This document shows, one piece after another, positions 37,353 through 46,400 of a DNA stretch of 55,688 nt. The notes below the pieces were generated by a model. The model saw only the letters and a program-made list of their open reading frames with translations, ran no database searches and was not told the origin of the DNA. The stretch is from Deltaproteobacteria bacterium (GTDB taxonomy: Bacteria > Myxococcota_A > Polyangia > DRWM01 > JAAZOP01), in contig JACRCX010000115.1 in NCBI GenBank assembly GCA_016218815.1, positions 1 to 55,688 of the forward strand, written 5' to 3'. Positions within the stretch are counted from its first letter, which is position 1, and each line of letters opens with the position of its first letter. The position numbers were made by a program, and so were the translations under genes.

Positions 37353-37864
37353 CAACCGCTCCCCGCCTCGCCGACTCCCCGCCCGGACTCCCCCCCTCGC
37401 CCCCCGCACGCCGCGCAGGGGATCTCCACCCCGACCTCGAACACCACCGCGTCGCCTTCCGACGACACGACCGAGGTGATCCGCGCCGTTCCCGGCGCCA
37501 TCAGCTCCTCCCCCCTCCGCTCCCCCCCTCCCGCCTTCGCGATTCTCCTCTCCGCCTCCTCCCTCGCCATCCGCAGCAATCGCAACCGCAACAGCGGATG
37601 GGCCCCCAGCGTCCGCGCCAGCTCCCCGGCGCCCATCTCCCTGACTCGCTGTCCCGCGAACGCCGCCCGCACCCGCGGCAGCGGGACCGTGAAGTACGTC
37701 GCGCCAAAGTACGTCCGCCGGCTCGCCGACCGATCGAACCGCCCCTCGCTCTGCCGCTCCGCCAGCCCCGCCAGCCGCATCACCGCCGACGGCGGAATCC
37801 GCGGCAAGCGACTCTCCAGGATCAAGGACGGTAACGTCGCGCGTACCAGTGGCCGAAGCCTCAT
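37352..37864 (-). CDS. Hypothetical protein, first gene of the MerR-TPR operon
   Basis: 170 residues, rich in Arg/Leu/Ala, with no signal peptide. A central beta/alpha segment (about 50-115, 'TYFGATYFTVPLPRVRAAF' then a charged helix) and a C-terminal strand pair with CAAC near residue 155. No family is recognised. It is coupled to the MerR-TPR gene by a TGATG overlap, so the two probably work together. ATG 37864 lies 7 bp after a good -10 box, so the transcript is predicted to be leaderless. An AT-rich patch marks the promoter. Confidence 0.65.
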   Translation of the reverse strand: MRLRPLVRATLPSLILESRLPRIPPSAVMRLAGLAERQSEGRFDRSASRRTYFGATYFTVPLPRVRAAFAGQRVREMGAGELARTLGAHPLLRLRLLRMAREEAERRIAKAGGGERRGEELMAPGTARITSVVSSEGDAVVFEVGVEIPCAACGGRGGESGRGVGEAGSG

Positions 37865-37871
37865 GTATTCA

Positions 37872-37900
37872 ATTGTAGGTTGAAGTAGGACGGAGGTCCA
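37872..37900 (-). promoter_or_regulatory. Predicted leaderless promoter of the MerR-TPR operon
   Basis: Minus strand: TGGACC (37900-37895), a 17-bp spacer and TACAAT (37877-37872), then 7 bp to the A of ATG 37864. Same geometry as the gpsA and 14619 promoters. Confidence 0.5.
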
Positions 37901-37926
37901 GTTCCGGTCCCCCCCCTTCTTCCCGT

Positions 37927-37978
37927 CTTCTCAGCGTTCCTCTCAGCGCCCTCAGCGTCTCAGCGGTAAGTCGGTCTC
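37927..37978. repeat. Dispersed TCAGCG repeat R4, copy b
   Basis: 52 bp identical to 12095-12146. The last two bases overlap the stop codon of the minus-strand gene ending at 37977. Confidence 0.9.
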
Positions 37979-38516
37979 AGCGCCCTCCCCCCCCTCCGCG
38001 CCCTCTCCTCCCCCGGAACCGCCCCAGACTCCCCTCCAGCACCTGTTCGATCCGATCGAATCCGGCCTCGAGCAGCTTCCGGGCAATCGCCTCCGGCGGC
38101 CCCGGCAGCGGAGCCCCCACCAGCCGCGCGCCAAGCCACCGCCACACTCCCGTTCCTCCGTACCGCATCCGCACGTCGACCTCGATCGGGGCTCCCGGCG
38201 CCAACGCCCGCGCGCACTCCCCGATCGCCTCTCCGACGAGATTGACCGGCAGCCCCCGGTCGATCCGTGCCCCCTCCAGAACCCCCTCCCGGAAGGGCAG
38301 GGCGACCGGCGACGCGATGCACGCCCGGTGCCCCCCCGCCGCCACCGCTCGCGCGCGGAAGACCGAGGTCACCACGATCCGGCCCGCCTCGGCCGCTGGC
38401 AGCCGTTTCGTTCGATCCCCGGCGATGTACACCAGCACCGCCCGCTCTCCCGCCCCGGACCTCGCCGTCCCCTCTACGACGCCCGCCGGCCCGGACGGCC
38501 GTGGCTCACCGGACAT
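37977..38516 (-). CDS. Hypothetical protein, possibly methyltransferase-derived
   Basis: 179 residues from ATG 38516, overlapping the end of the CNNM/CBS gene by 11 bp. Strand-helix order (IVVTSVF, then 'VALPFREGVLEGARID', then a helix 'VGEAIGECARALAPGAPIEVDV') is like the second half of a SAM methyltransferase fold, but the glycine-rich SAM loop is not visible; treat this as a guess. The C-terminus is Arg/Gly-rich and ends in repeat R4. It is co-transcribed with, and translationally close to, the transporter-like gene upstream. Confidence 0.55.
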   Translation of the reverse strand: MSGEPRPSGPAGVVEGTARSGAGERAVLVYIAGDRTKRLPAAEAGRIVVTSVFRARAVAAGGHRACIASPVALPFREGVLEGARIDRGLPVNLVGEAIGECARALAPGAPIEVDVRMRYGGTGVWRWLGARLVGAPLPGPPEAIARKLLEAGFDRIEQVLEGSLGRFRGRRGRGGGGGR

Positions 38517-39846
38517 CGCCCGTGCTCGACCCCGCACCGGGCGGCTGCGACGGAGTCGGCCGTGCAACGATCTCGACGCGCCGCACGCGCCGGGCGTCCG
38601 CGTCGCGCACCGTGAACTCGAAACCGTTCCACTCGAAGTGCGCGCCACGCTCGGGTACGCGGTTGAGGTGGTGCGTCACGAAGCCGCCCAGCGTCTCGTA
38701 GTCGACCTCCTGCGGGAACTCCGTCCCCAGACGCTGCCCCAGGTCCCACAGCGGGACTCGCGCGTCGACCAGGTATCGGCCCCCGCCCTGGTCGACGATC
38801 AACGGCTCCTCCGCGTCGTACTCGTCCTGGATCTCCCCGACGATCTCCTCGAGGATGTCCTCCAGCGTCACGAACCCGCTCGTGCCGCCGAACTCGTCGA
38901 CGACGATCGCGATGTGCAGCCGCCGCGTCTGCATGTCGCGCAGCAGCTTGGAGACCTTCTGCGTCTCGGGAACGAACATCGGGTTGGGTCGCACGTGCTG
39001 CGTCCAGTCGAACGTCTCGCAGTTCTCGTCGCGCCCGACGTGGGCCACGAGGTCCTTGACGTGCAGCGTGCCCACGATCTTGTCGCGCAGGTCGCGGTAG
39101 ACCGGGAAGCGCGAGTGGCGCGACGCGTTGAGCAGCGCCAGCACCTCGGGCAGCTTGGCCGTGATGTCCAGCGCCACCATCTCGGTCCGCGGGACCATCA
39201 CCTCCTTGACCACCGTGTCCTCGAACTCCAGCACCGAGCGGAGCAGCTCGCTGTGCTCCGCGGCCAGGACTCCCTCCCTCTCCCCCAGGTCGATCATGTG
39301 CTCGATCTCGGTCTCGGTGACCGTCGGCTCCTCCGTCGGCACGCCGGCCGCGCCGGCCGTGCGCACCGTCACCTTGCCCAGCTTGGCGAACATCCACGAA
39401 AGCGGCCGCAACATCGTGTCCAGGAAACACACGATCCGGATGATGCGCGGCGCCCAGTAGGGCGCTGCTCGCTTGGCGAAGACCTTCGGCGCCACCTCGC
39501 CGAAGCTGAGCAGCAGCATCGTCATCACGCCCACGGCCGCCGCGTCCGCCCAGCGCAGCAGGTACAGGTGCGCCACACGCGCCCCCAGGACCGACGCGGC
39601 GATGTTGACGACGTTGTTGCCCACCAGCAGCGTGGCGATGAACCGCGACGTGTGGTCGAGCCAACGCTGGAAGTAGGGACGGAGTTTCGGTCGGTCGTCC
39701 TGGAGTTGCCGAATCCGCGCCTCGGATAGCGCGGTCAGCGCCGTTTCCGCGCTGGAGAAGAACGCCGAACACAGCAGGAGCACCAGGATTCCCAGGAGAT
39801 CGTATGTCGGCACTTCGTCCAAGGACCAGCGCACCTCCCTCCCCAC
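38506..39846 (-). CDS. CNNM/CorC-type (HlyC-like) membrane protein with CBS pair
   Basis: 446 residues. A DUF21/CNNM membrane domain (about 15-185, with SSAETALTALSEARI and LLVGNNVVNI), then a CBS pair (about 205-335, with MVPRTEMVALD and GTSGFVTLEDILEEIVGEI) and a C-terminal CorC/HlyC transporter-associated domain (about 350-430). Relatives export Mg2+ or Co2+ or regulate Mg2+ balance. The start could be GTG 39846 or GTG 39834, the latter having a GGGGAGG site. It fits with the MgtE-like/Nramp pair at 1217-3790 as a second Mg-related system. Confidence 0.9.
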   Translation of the reverse strand: MGREVRWSLDEVPTYDLLGILVLLLCSAFFSSAETALTALSEARIRQLQDDRPKLRPYFQRWLDHTSRFIATLLVGNNVVNIAASVLGARVAHLYLLRWADAAAVGVMTMLLLSFGEVAPKVFAKRAAPYWAPRIIRIVCFLDTMLRPLSWMFAKLGKVTVRTAGAAGVPTEEPTVTETEIEHMIDLGEREGVLAAEHSELLRSVLEFEDTVVKEVMVPRTEMVALDITAKLPEVLALLNASRHSRFPVYRDLRDKIVGTLHVKDLVAHVGRDENCETFDWTQHVRPNPMFVPETQKVSKLLRDMQTRRLHIAIVVDEFGGTSGFVTLEDILEEIVGEIQDEYDAEEPLIVDQGGGRYLVDARVPLWDLGQRLGTEFPQEVDYETLGGFVTHHLNRVPERGAHFEWNGFEFTVRDADARRVRRVEIVARPTPSQPPGAGSSTGDVR

Positions 39847-39981
39847 CCGATCGTTACCATGCCCCTCCCCGCACGGGCAAATCGCCCGTCCTCAACGGTT
39901 GACAGCCGCGCGCGACCGGACTACGACGCCCCTCGGCCCCGGCGGAACGCCCGGGGGGGACGGGCCGAAAAGGAGTCTTCG

Positions 39982-40275
39982 ATGTCGACCAAGATCACCG
40001 AAGAGTGCGTCAACTGCGGCGCGTGTCTCCCCGAATGCCCCAACGAGGCAATCAGCGAGGATGCCGACAAGGGTCTCCACGTGATCGACCCCGAGAAGTG
40101 CTCCGAATGCGTCGGCTTCTTCGACAAGGAGAAGTGCCAGGAAGTCTGCCCGTCCGAGTGCTGCCTGCCCGACCCCGACCGCAAGGAATCCGAAGACCAG
40201 CTCATCGCCCGCGCGAAGAAACTTCACCCGAAGAAGGACTTCGGCACGACCTTCCCCTCGCGCTTCCGCAAGTAG
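39982..40275 (+). CDS. 2[4Fe-4S] ferredoxin (Alvin type)
   Basis: 97 residues. The first cluster motif is CVNCGACLPECP; the second, CSECVGFFDKEKCQEVCP, has the extra loop between the second and third cysteines typical of Allochromatium-type or YfhL-like ferredoxins. The C-terminal helix also fits. It is a low-potential electron carrier. AAGGAG lies 7 bp before the ATG. The radical SAM gene begins 25 bp after the stop, so this ferredoxin may supply its electrons (inference). Confidence 0.93.
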   Translation: MSTKITEECVNCGACLPECPNEAISEDADKGLHVIDPEKCSECVGFFDKEKCQEVCPSECCLPDPDRKESEDQLIARAKKLHPKKDFGTTFPSRFRK

Positions 40276-40300
40276 CCGCCGGGGTCCTCGCCCCGCCCGG

Positions 40301-42868
40301 ATGCCGTCGCTCTCGCGGTCCACTCTCCTCGCATCCGTCGAGCGCCCTGCGCGCTACGCGGGCGGCGAGTACGGCTCCGCCCGTTGCAAGGACCGCGCGC
40401 GCCTCGCCGGCTCCTGCTGCCTCGTCTTCCCCGACGTCTACGAGGTCGGCATGTCCCACCTCGGCCTCCGCATCCTCGCCGCCGAGGTCAACGCCGAGCC
40501 CGAGCTCCTCGCCGAACGCGCCTTCGCCCCCTGGCCCGACCTGGCTCTCGCCCTCCGCTCGTCCGGCGAGCCGCTGTGGTCGCTCGAATCCGGCACCCCC
40601 GTCCGCGACTTCGACGTCGTCGGACTGACCCTGCCGCACGAGCTGGCCGCCGCCACCATCCTCGGCGTCCTCGACCTCGCCAAGATCCCCCTGCGCGCCG
40701 CCGACCGCCGCGCCACCGACCCGCTCGTCCTGGGCGGAGGCGCCTGGGCCACCCACGCCGCCGCCCTCGAGCCCTTCTTCGACGCCCTCTTCGCCGGCGA
40801 CGGCGAGGGAGCCCTGCCCGGCATCGTGCGCGAGGTCGGCGAAGCCCGCCGCCGCGGCGTCGCTCGCCGCGACATCCTCGAACGCCTCGGCGAACGCCCC
40901 GGGATCCTCGTCCCCGCGCTCCGCGGCACCGACCGACCCGGCGCCCGCGCCCTCCGCCGCTACGTCCCCGTCCTCCCCGACTCCCGCCCGTTCGCCTCGG
41001 GTCCGGTCGCGGGTCTCGCTCCCGTCTTCGACCGCATCACCGTCGAGATCGCCCGCGGCTGCGGCGCCGGCTGTCGCTTCTGCCAGGCCGGCTACCACTA
41101 CCGCCCCGGCCGCTTCCGCACCGTCGACGCCCTCGTCGCCGAGGTCTCCGCGTCCCTGCGCCATACCGGCTACGACGAGATCTCGCTCACCTCCCTCTCC
41201 TCCGCGGACTACCCCTGCCTGGGCGAGCTGCTCGAGCGCCTCGCTCCGTTCTGCGTCGGCCGCAAGGTCGCCCTGTCCGTCTCTTCGCTCCGTGCCTACG
41301 GCCTCCCCGACGCCGCGCTCCGTGTGCTCGGCCACACGCGGCGCACCGGCCTCACGCTCGCGCCCGAGGCCGGGACGCAGCGCCTCCGCGACGTCATCTC
41401 CAAGCGTGTCACGGAGACCGACCTCCTGGACGGCGTGCGCCGCATCTCCGCGGAAGGCTGGCGGCGCGTGAAACTCTACTTCATGCTCGGCCTGCCCACC
41501 GAGACCGACGAGGACCTCGAGGGCCTCGTCGACCTCGTCCACCGCGTCGTCGGCGCCGGCCGCTCCGCCGGCAGCTCGTCCTTCCAGGCCGCGGTCTCGA
41601 TCTCGACCTTCGTCCCCAAGCCCCACACGCCGTTCCAGTGGGAGCCCATGCTCCCGCCCGACGAGATCCGTCGCCGCCAGCGCTTCCTGCGCAGCCGGCT
41701 CCGCTCGCGCGCGGTCGAGGTGTCGGTTCACGACGCGAACGGCAGCGTGCTCGAGGCGCTGCTCGGACGCGGCGACGACCGCACCGCCCTCGCCGTCGCC
41801 CATGCTCACGCCGCCGGCGCGTACCTCGATTCGTGGTCCGAGCACTTCGACTGGGACCGCTGGGTCGCCGCGCTCGCCGTCGCCGGCATCTCCCCCGACG
41901 ACGTCGCTCGCCCCCTCGACCCCGCCGCCCCGACCCCCTGGGACCACGTCTCCTGCGGCCTCGATCCTGAGTTTCTCCGCCGCGAGCGCGACCACGCCCT
42001 CTCCGCCCGCCCCGGCTCCACCTGCGACCCCTCCCCCGACCACGTCCGCTGCCAGGCCTGCGGCCTCGGCTGCGAACCCCCATCCCCGTCTGTTCCTGTT
42101 CTGCCAGCCCCCAGCCCCCGACCCCCAGCCCCCTCTTTCCCCCAGCCCCCCCCCTCCCCAGCCCCCACCTGGTTCCGCCTCGTCCTGCGCAAGCACGGCC
42201 CCGCCGTCTGGCTCGGACACCTCGACTTCGTCCGCGTCCTCGTGCAGGCAATGCGCCGCGCCGGCCTCGCCGTTTCCTACACCCAGGGCTTCCATCCCGG
42301 CCCGCGGCTCGTCCCCGGAGCCCCGCTGCCGCTCGGCGTGATCGGCCTCTGCGAGCCGTTCGACGTCCGGCTCGACGAGACCCCGCAGGACCCCGGGAAC
42401 CTCGCGGCGCGGCTGACCGCGCTCGTCCACGACGGTGTCGAGTTCCTCGACGCGCGCGATCTCGGCGATGCGAACCCGCATCTCGGCCGCGTCGTCGCCC
42501 TCGCCGACTACGCCCTCGCCCTGCCGGGCCTCGACGAGGCGTCGGCGCGCAAGGCGGTCGATGCCGCGCAGTCCGTGGCGACCTGGCCGCTGGTCGACCC
42601 CCGCCGCGAGCGCTGGCACGGCCGCGACGCGAAGCCCGCGACGCGCGAGCTCGAGGCCGCCGACCTCGCGCCGCTCCTCGGCGCGATCACCGATCCTCCG
42701 GTCGCCTGGGGCCTCCGCGTCCGCCTGCCGCTCGTGGGCTGCCCGCCCCCCGCCGCCCTCGGCTCCTTCCTCCTCGGCGTCCCCTCCGAGCACCTCGTCG
42801 TCGCCCGCCTCGCCCTGCTCGACGCGACCGGCCAGGCCGTCGGTTCGCCCGGTCCGTCACCTTCGTAG
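40301..42868 (+). CDS. Two-domain radical SAM protein with DUF2344-type C-terminus
   Basis: 855 residues. It starts with a domain of the TIGR03960 kind (VERPARYAGGEY, FPDVYEVGMSHLGLRIL), with the radical SAM cluster CGAGCRFC (Cys254, 258, 261), and a Cys-rich close (about 580-595). Residues about 600-624 are a Pro/Ser linker encoded by repeat R7. A TIGR03936/DUF2344 domain (about 628-855, FRLVLRKHGPAVWLGHLDFVRVL) follows. The fused family is widespread, often beside RNase E/G; here the neighbour is a ferredoxin. The exact reaction is unknown. Start ATG 40301 has no clear ribosome site. Confidence 0.9.
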   Translation: MPSLSRSTLLASVERPARYAGGEYGSARCKDRARLAGSCCLVFPDVYEVGMSHLGLRILAAEVNAEPELLAERAFAPWPDLALALRSSGEPLWSLESGTPVRDFDVVGLTLPHELAAATILGVLDLAKIPLRAADRRATDPLVLGGGAWATHAAALEPFFDALFAGDGEGALPGIVREVGEARRRGVARRDILERLGERPGILVPALRGTDRPGARALRRYVPVLPDSRPFASGPVAGLAPVFDRITVEIARGCGAGCRFCQAGYHYRPGRFRTVDALVAEVSASLRHTGYDEISLTSLSSADYPCLGELLERLAPFCVGRKVALSVSSLRAYGLPDAALRVLGHTRRTGLTLAPEAGTQRLRDVISKRVTETDLLDGVRRISAEGWRRVKLYFMLGLPTETDEDLEGLVDLVHRVVGAGRSAGSSSFQAAVSISTFVPKPHTPFQWEPMLPPDEIRRRQRFLRSRLRSRAVEVSVHDANGSVLEALLGRGDDRTALAVAHAHAAGAYLDSWSEHFDWDRWVAALAVAGISPDDVARPLDPAAPTPWDHVSCGLDPEFLRRERDHALSARPGSTCDPSPDHVRCQACGLGCEPPSPSVPVLPAPSPRPPAPSFPQPPPSPAPTWFRLVLRKHGPAVWLGHLDFVRVLVQAMRRAGLAVSYTQGFHPGPRLVPGAPLPLGVIGLCEPFDVRLDETPQDPGNLAARLTALVHDGVEFLDARDLGDANPHLGRVVALADYALALPGLDEASARKAVDAAQSVATWPLVDPRRERWHGRDAKPATRELEAADLAPLLGAITDPPVAWGLRVRLPLVGCPPPAALGSFLLGVPSEHLVVARLALLDATGQAVGSPGPSPS
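42099..42171. repeat. Dispersed CCCCCAG repeat R7, copy a, inside a gene
   Basis: It begins TTCTGCCAG and continues as CCCCCAGCCCCCGA units. The same start and units occur at 55066-55105 in a spacer. Here it is translated as an interdomain linker. Confidence 0.8.
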
Positions 42869-42899
42869 TGCGCCGCCACGATTGCGACAGGGATGATGC

Positions 42900-42927
42900 T
42901 TGCCAGCATTATGCTCGGCCGCATAAT
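42900..42927 (+). promoter_or_regulatory. Predicted promoter before the cysteine-rich gene
   Basis: TTGCCA (42900-42905), a 16-bp spacer and CATAAT (42922-42927) in an AT-rich patch. The transcript would start near 42934, downstream of the GTG at 42930, so the true start codon may be further in or the gene may be truncated. Confidence 0.4.
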
Positions 42928-42929
42928 CG

Positions 42930-43436
42930 GTGGGATCCACGACGTCGGACGGTCCGGTACAAGAGCGTTGCGCGGTCGGCGGGCGGGTCGATGGGCTTGA
43001 CGGCCGCGCCGTTCGGGTTCAACCTCGCGGCGTGGGGTATCAGGATGGCCACTGGCTGCGCATCGACCGCGCGGGCACGGTGCTGCACAAGGCGGAGTCG
43101 TGCGCCGTCTGCGGGTGCGACGACTGCCCGGGGTGTCCGGTGTGCGGCGCGCCGTGCATGGACGCCACGGAGCTGCCCAGCGGCCGGTCGGTGGAGTACC
43201 TTTGGAACGGCATGGAGTACCCGCTGCAGGCCTGTCCGGTCGAGCCGTCGACCGTGTGCGAGGAGCCGGCGATCTGCGGCCCGGTGGAACCGTACACGGC
43301 GCTCATCTGCTGGGGCACGCGCGAGACGGGGACGCCGTGCAACGAGACTGTCGAGAACCTCGAGTGCGACAACGTGCCCTTCACGGTGCCGGATCCGGAC
43401 GGCGTGGTGGAGTACACGATCGATCGGGGCGGCTGA
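42930..43436 (+). CDS. Cysteine-rich hypothetical protein (possibly 5'-truncated)
   Basis: 168 codons from GTG 42930. About 60-168 contains 16 cysteines, including CAVCGCDDCPGCPVCGAPC, spaced like a disulfide-rich extracellular domain. No signal peptide is present in frame, and an in-frame TAA sits 4 bp upstream, so the N-terminus may have been lost. Its last 100 bp are duplicated at 46782-46884. Function unknown; probably related to the secreted Cys-rich proteins of this window. Confidence 0.55.
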   Translation: MGSTTSDGPVQERCAVGGRVDGLDGRAVRVQPRGVGYQDGHWLRIDRAGTVLHKAESCAVCGCDDCPGCPVCGAPCMDATELPSGRSVEYLWNGMEYPLQACPVEPSTVCEEPAICGPVEPYTALICWGTRETGTPCNETVENLECDNVPFTVPDPDGVVEYTIDRGG

Positions 43437-43440
43437 CGGG
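43339..43440 (+). repeat. Direct repeat D1, copy A (3' end of the cysteine-rich gene)
   Basis: About 102 bp, some 92% identical to 46782-46884 by hand alignment (7 substitutions and one 1-bp indel). The two copies flank the propeller lipoprotein gene. Confidence 0.9.
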
Positions 43441-43464
43441 TTCACGGCGCGCGGGGACCTGGTC

Positions 43465-46400
43465 TCACGGTTCGTGGCGCAGGATGCCGGCGGGGCCGGC
43501 GGCCCAAACGTCGCCGAGACCGCTGCCCGCGACGCCGACAAGACCCACGAAAGCCAGTGGGGGCGACGCCGTCCACGACAGGCCGTCGCCGTGCAGAATC
43601 ATGCCCGCGGAGGCGGATGCGCCCGAGGGAACGTCTCCCACGATCCACAGGTCCGTCGGCCCTGCAGACCAGATCTTCCGGGGAGTGCACTCCGTTCCGG
43701 TCGCGACGTACGTCCAGAACGGTCCCCCGGTCCAGTGCAGGATCGTGTCCGACGCCCCGACGATCCACACGTTCGACGGACCGAAGCCGCCCACGCCGTG
43801 GAGCTGCCTCGAGCTCCCGATGGAGCTCGAGGTCCAGGCGGCGCCGTCCCAGCGCAGCACGGTTCCCCGGGCTCCCACGGCCCAGACGTCGTCGCCGGCC
43901 CGGCACCACACGTCCTCCAGGTCGACCGTCACGCCCGACGCGACCGGCCAGAACCACCCGCCGGCCATGTGCACGATGTTCCCGCCGGTGCCGACGGCCC
44001 AGACGTCCGCGGCGCCGGAACCGCAGATCGCGGTGAGCTGCCCGTCGAACGGCATCACGAAGGCCGAGCGCCAGGAAACGCCGTTCCAGTGCGCGGCGAT
44101 GGGCCGCGGCGGCGCGCCGACGCCCGTCGCGTACCCGACGGCCCAGACGTCGTCGGGTGCGGCCCCCCACACGTCGTTCCAGACGTCGAAGAACGACGTC
44201 GGGAAGCTTGTCCAGCTCCCTCCGTCCCAGCGCAGGAAACCGCCGTACACGGACGCCCACGCGTCCGCCGGGCCGGCGCTCCAGACCGAGGTCGCCGAGC
44301 CGATCGGGCCGATCGAGACCTCCGCCCAGGCCGTTCCATTCCAGTGCAGGATCCGCCCCCTGCTCGCGACCGCCCAGAGGTCGGAGGGGTCGGAGCCCCA
44401 CAGGTCGAGAACGCTGACGCCGGCGAGCTCCGACAGGCCGGTGGACACCGAGGTCCAGCTCGCGCCGTCCCAATGTTCGAAACTCGCGACCACGTAGGCG
44501 GTCCAGACGTCGGTCGCGCTCGTCCCCCACACCGACATGGCGTACGGGACCAAGCCCGTCCCGGGGACGTCCGTCCACGAGGCGCCGTCCCAATGCCTGG
44601 CGCTGAGCGGCGTCGAGCCGGCCGACATGAGACCGACCACCCACACGTCGGTCGGGCCGGAGCCCCACACCCCCATCGGCATGCCGTCAACCCACGCCGG
44701 ATCCGGGGTCCATGACGTGCCGTCCCAGTGCACCACGGTGCGGCTCGAGCCGACGGCCCACGCGTCGGCGGGTCCCGAGGCCCAGACGGCGGACAGGTGT
44801 CCGGTGACGCCGCTGGGAACGGGCGACCAGCTCGTCCCGTTCCAGTGCAGGATCGTGCCGGAATCGCCGACGGCCCACACGTCCGCGGCGGACGTCCCCC
44901 AGATCCCGTGCAGGGCGGCGGTGGTCCCGATCGGCACGAGCGTCCACGTCCCTGCGGTTCGGTGCAGGATGGTCCCGCCGTCCCCGACGGCCCAGACGTC
45001 GTCCGCGGAAGAGCCCCACACGCCGTACAGGGACTGCGCCGTGCCGCTCGGCACCGCCGACATGGTCGTCCCGTCCCAGTGCAGGATGACGCCGACACCG
45101 CCGACGAACCAGACGTCGTCGGCGGCCGAGCCCCACACGCCGTACAGGTTGTTGCCCTGGGGCAGGGGATTCGACCAGCACCAGTCGCCGGCGCAGACGC
45201 GCTCAAGCGAGCAGTCGGCCCAGCCGCAGGCCGGAGTGCAACGGCGGAAGCCGGACGTCCCGCGGGCCGTCCTGCACGCGCCGGCGGAGCCGACGCAGCA
45301 CGTCCAATCCTCGTCGCAGAGCCGATCGCAGTCGTTGTCCTCCCCGTCGCACACCTCGTCGCCCTGTGGGGGGGCGACGCAAACCCCCGCGGCGCAGGTC
45401 TCGCCGACCGTGCACGGATCGCCGTCGTCGCACGTCACGGGGTCCGGGACGTCGGTCCAATCCGTCGCGGTGGTGGGCGGGAAGCACCACAGGCAGTCGT
45501 TGTCCGGGTTGGTTGCCACCACGTCGTAGCAGGCGCCATCGATGAGGCATCCGGAAGCGAGCGTGCAGGCGTGTGTCGTCTCGTCGCACGACTCGCACGC
45601 CAGGCAGGGAGGGTCGAAGCTGCGGCAGCGGCGCGACCCGGGCGACGCGTCGTCGCACTTCTCCGTCCCGTTGCAGAACAGCCCGTCGTCGCAGGGCGTC
45701 CCCGGATCGGCCGCGGTGCCCGGATCCAGCACGCAGGCGCCGAGCGGCGAGCAGACGCGCAGCGCGTCGCACGGATTCCACGGCGACGGATCGCCGCAGT
45801 CGGCGTCGGTCCGACACTCGCAGGAGTCGACCCCGCCGCGGCAGCTTCCCGCCGCGTCGCAGGTCTCACCAATGGTACACGCGTCGCCGTCGTCGCAGGG
45901 CGCGCCGACGACGAACTCGTGCCCGCAGCGCCGTCCGAGGGCGACCGTCTCGCAATCGTCGGCGGTGCACGGATCGCCGTCGTCGCACTCGGCGGAAGCC
46001 CCGCACGAGAACCGGCAGGTCAGCGGCTCGCAACCGTCGCCGCTCTCGTCGTTGCCGTCGTCGCACTCCTCGCCGGCGTCGAGTCGTCCGTCTCCGCAGA
46101 CCGGGCGCGCGTCGCCGTCCGTCCGAACGTCCTCGGCGCGATCCGCGTCGCCGTCATCCCGCACTTCTCCCTCGTCCCACCCGCCCTCGTCGCCGTCCCG
46201 GGCCTCCGTTGCGTCCTCCGTGCGGTCCGGTCGCGTCGCGTCGCCGTCGTCGCGCGCGTCGGCCTCGCCGTCGAGTCCCCCGTCGGGGGGCGTCGCGACG
46301 CAGTCCGCGCTGACCCACTCCCACGCCCAGGAGCCGCCCGGCTGCCGGACGCACCGATCGCACCCGCGGCACGAGCAGACCAGGTCGCACCAGGCCGGCC

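Noticed and set aside
43465..45180. Regular DNA repetition as a CRISPR or transposon array
   Set aside because: The repetition follows the protein's VWG-type repeats and varies as coding sequence does.
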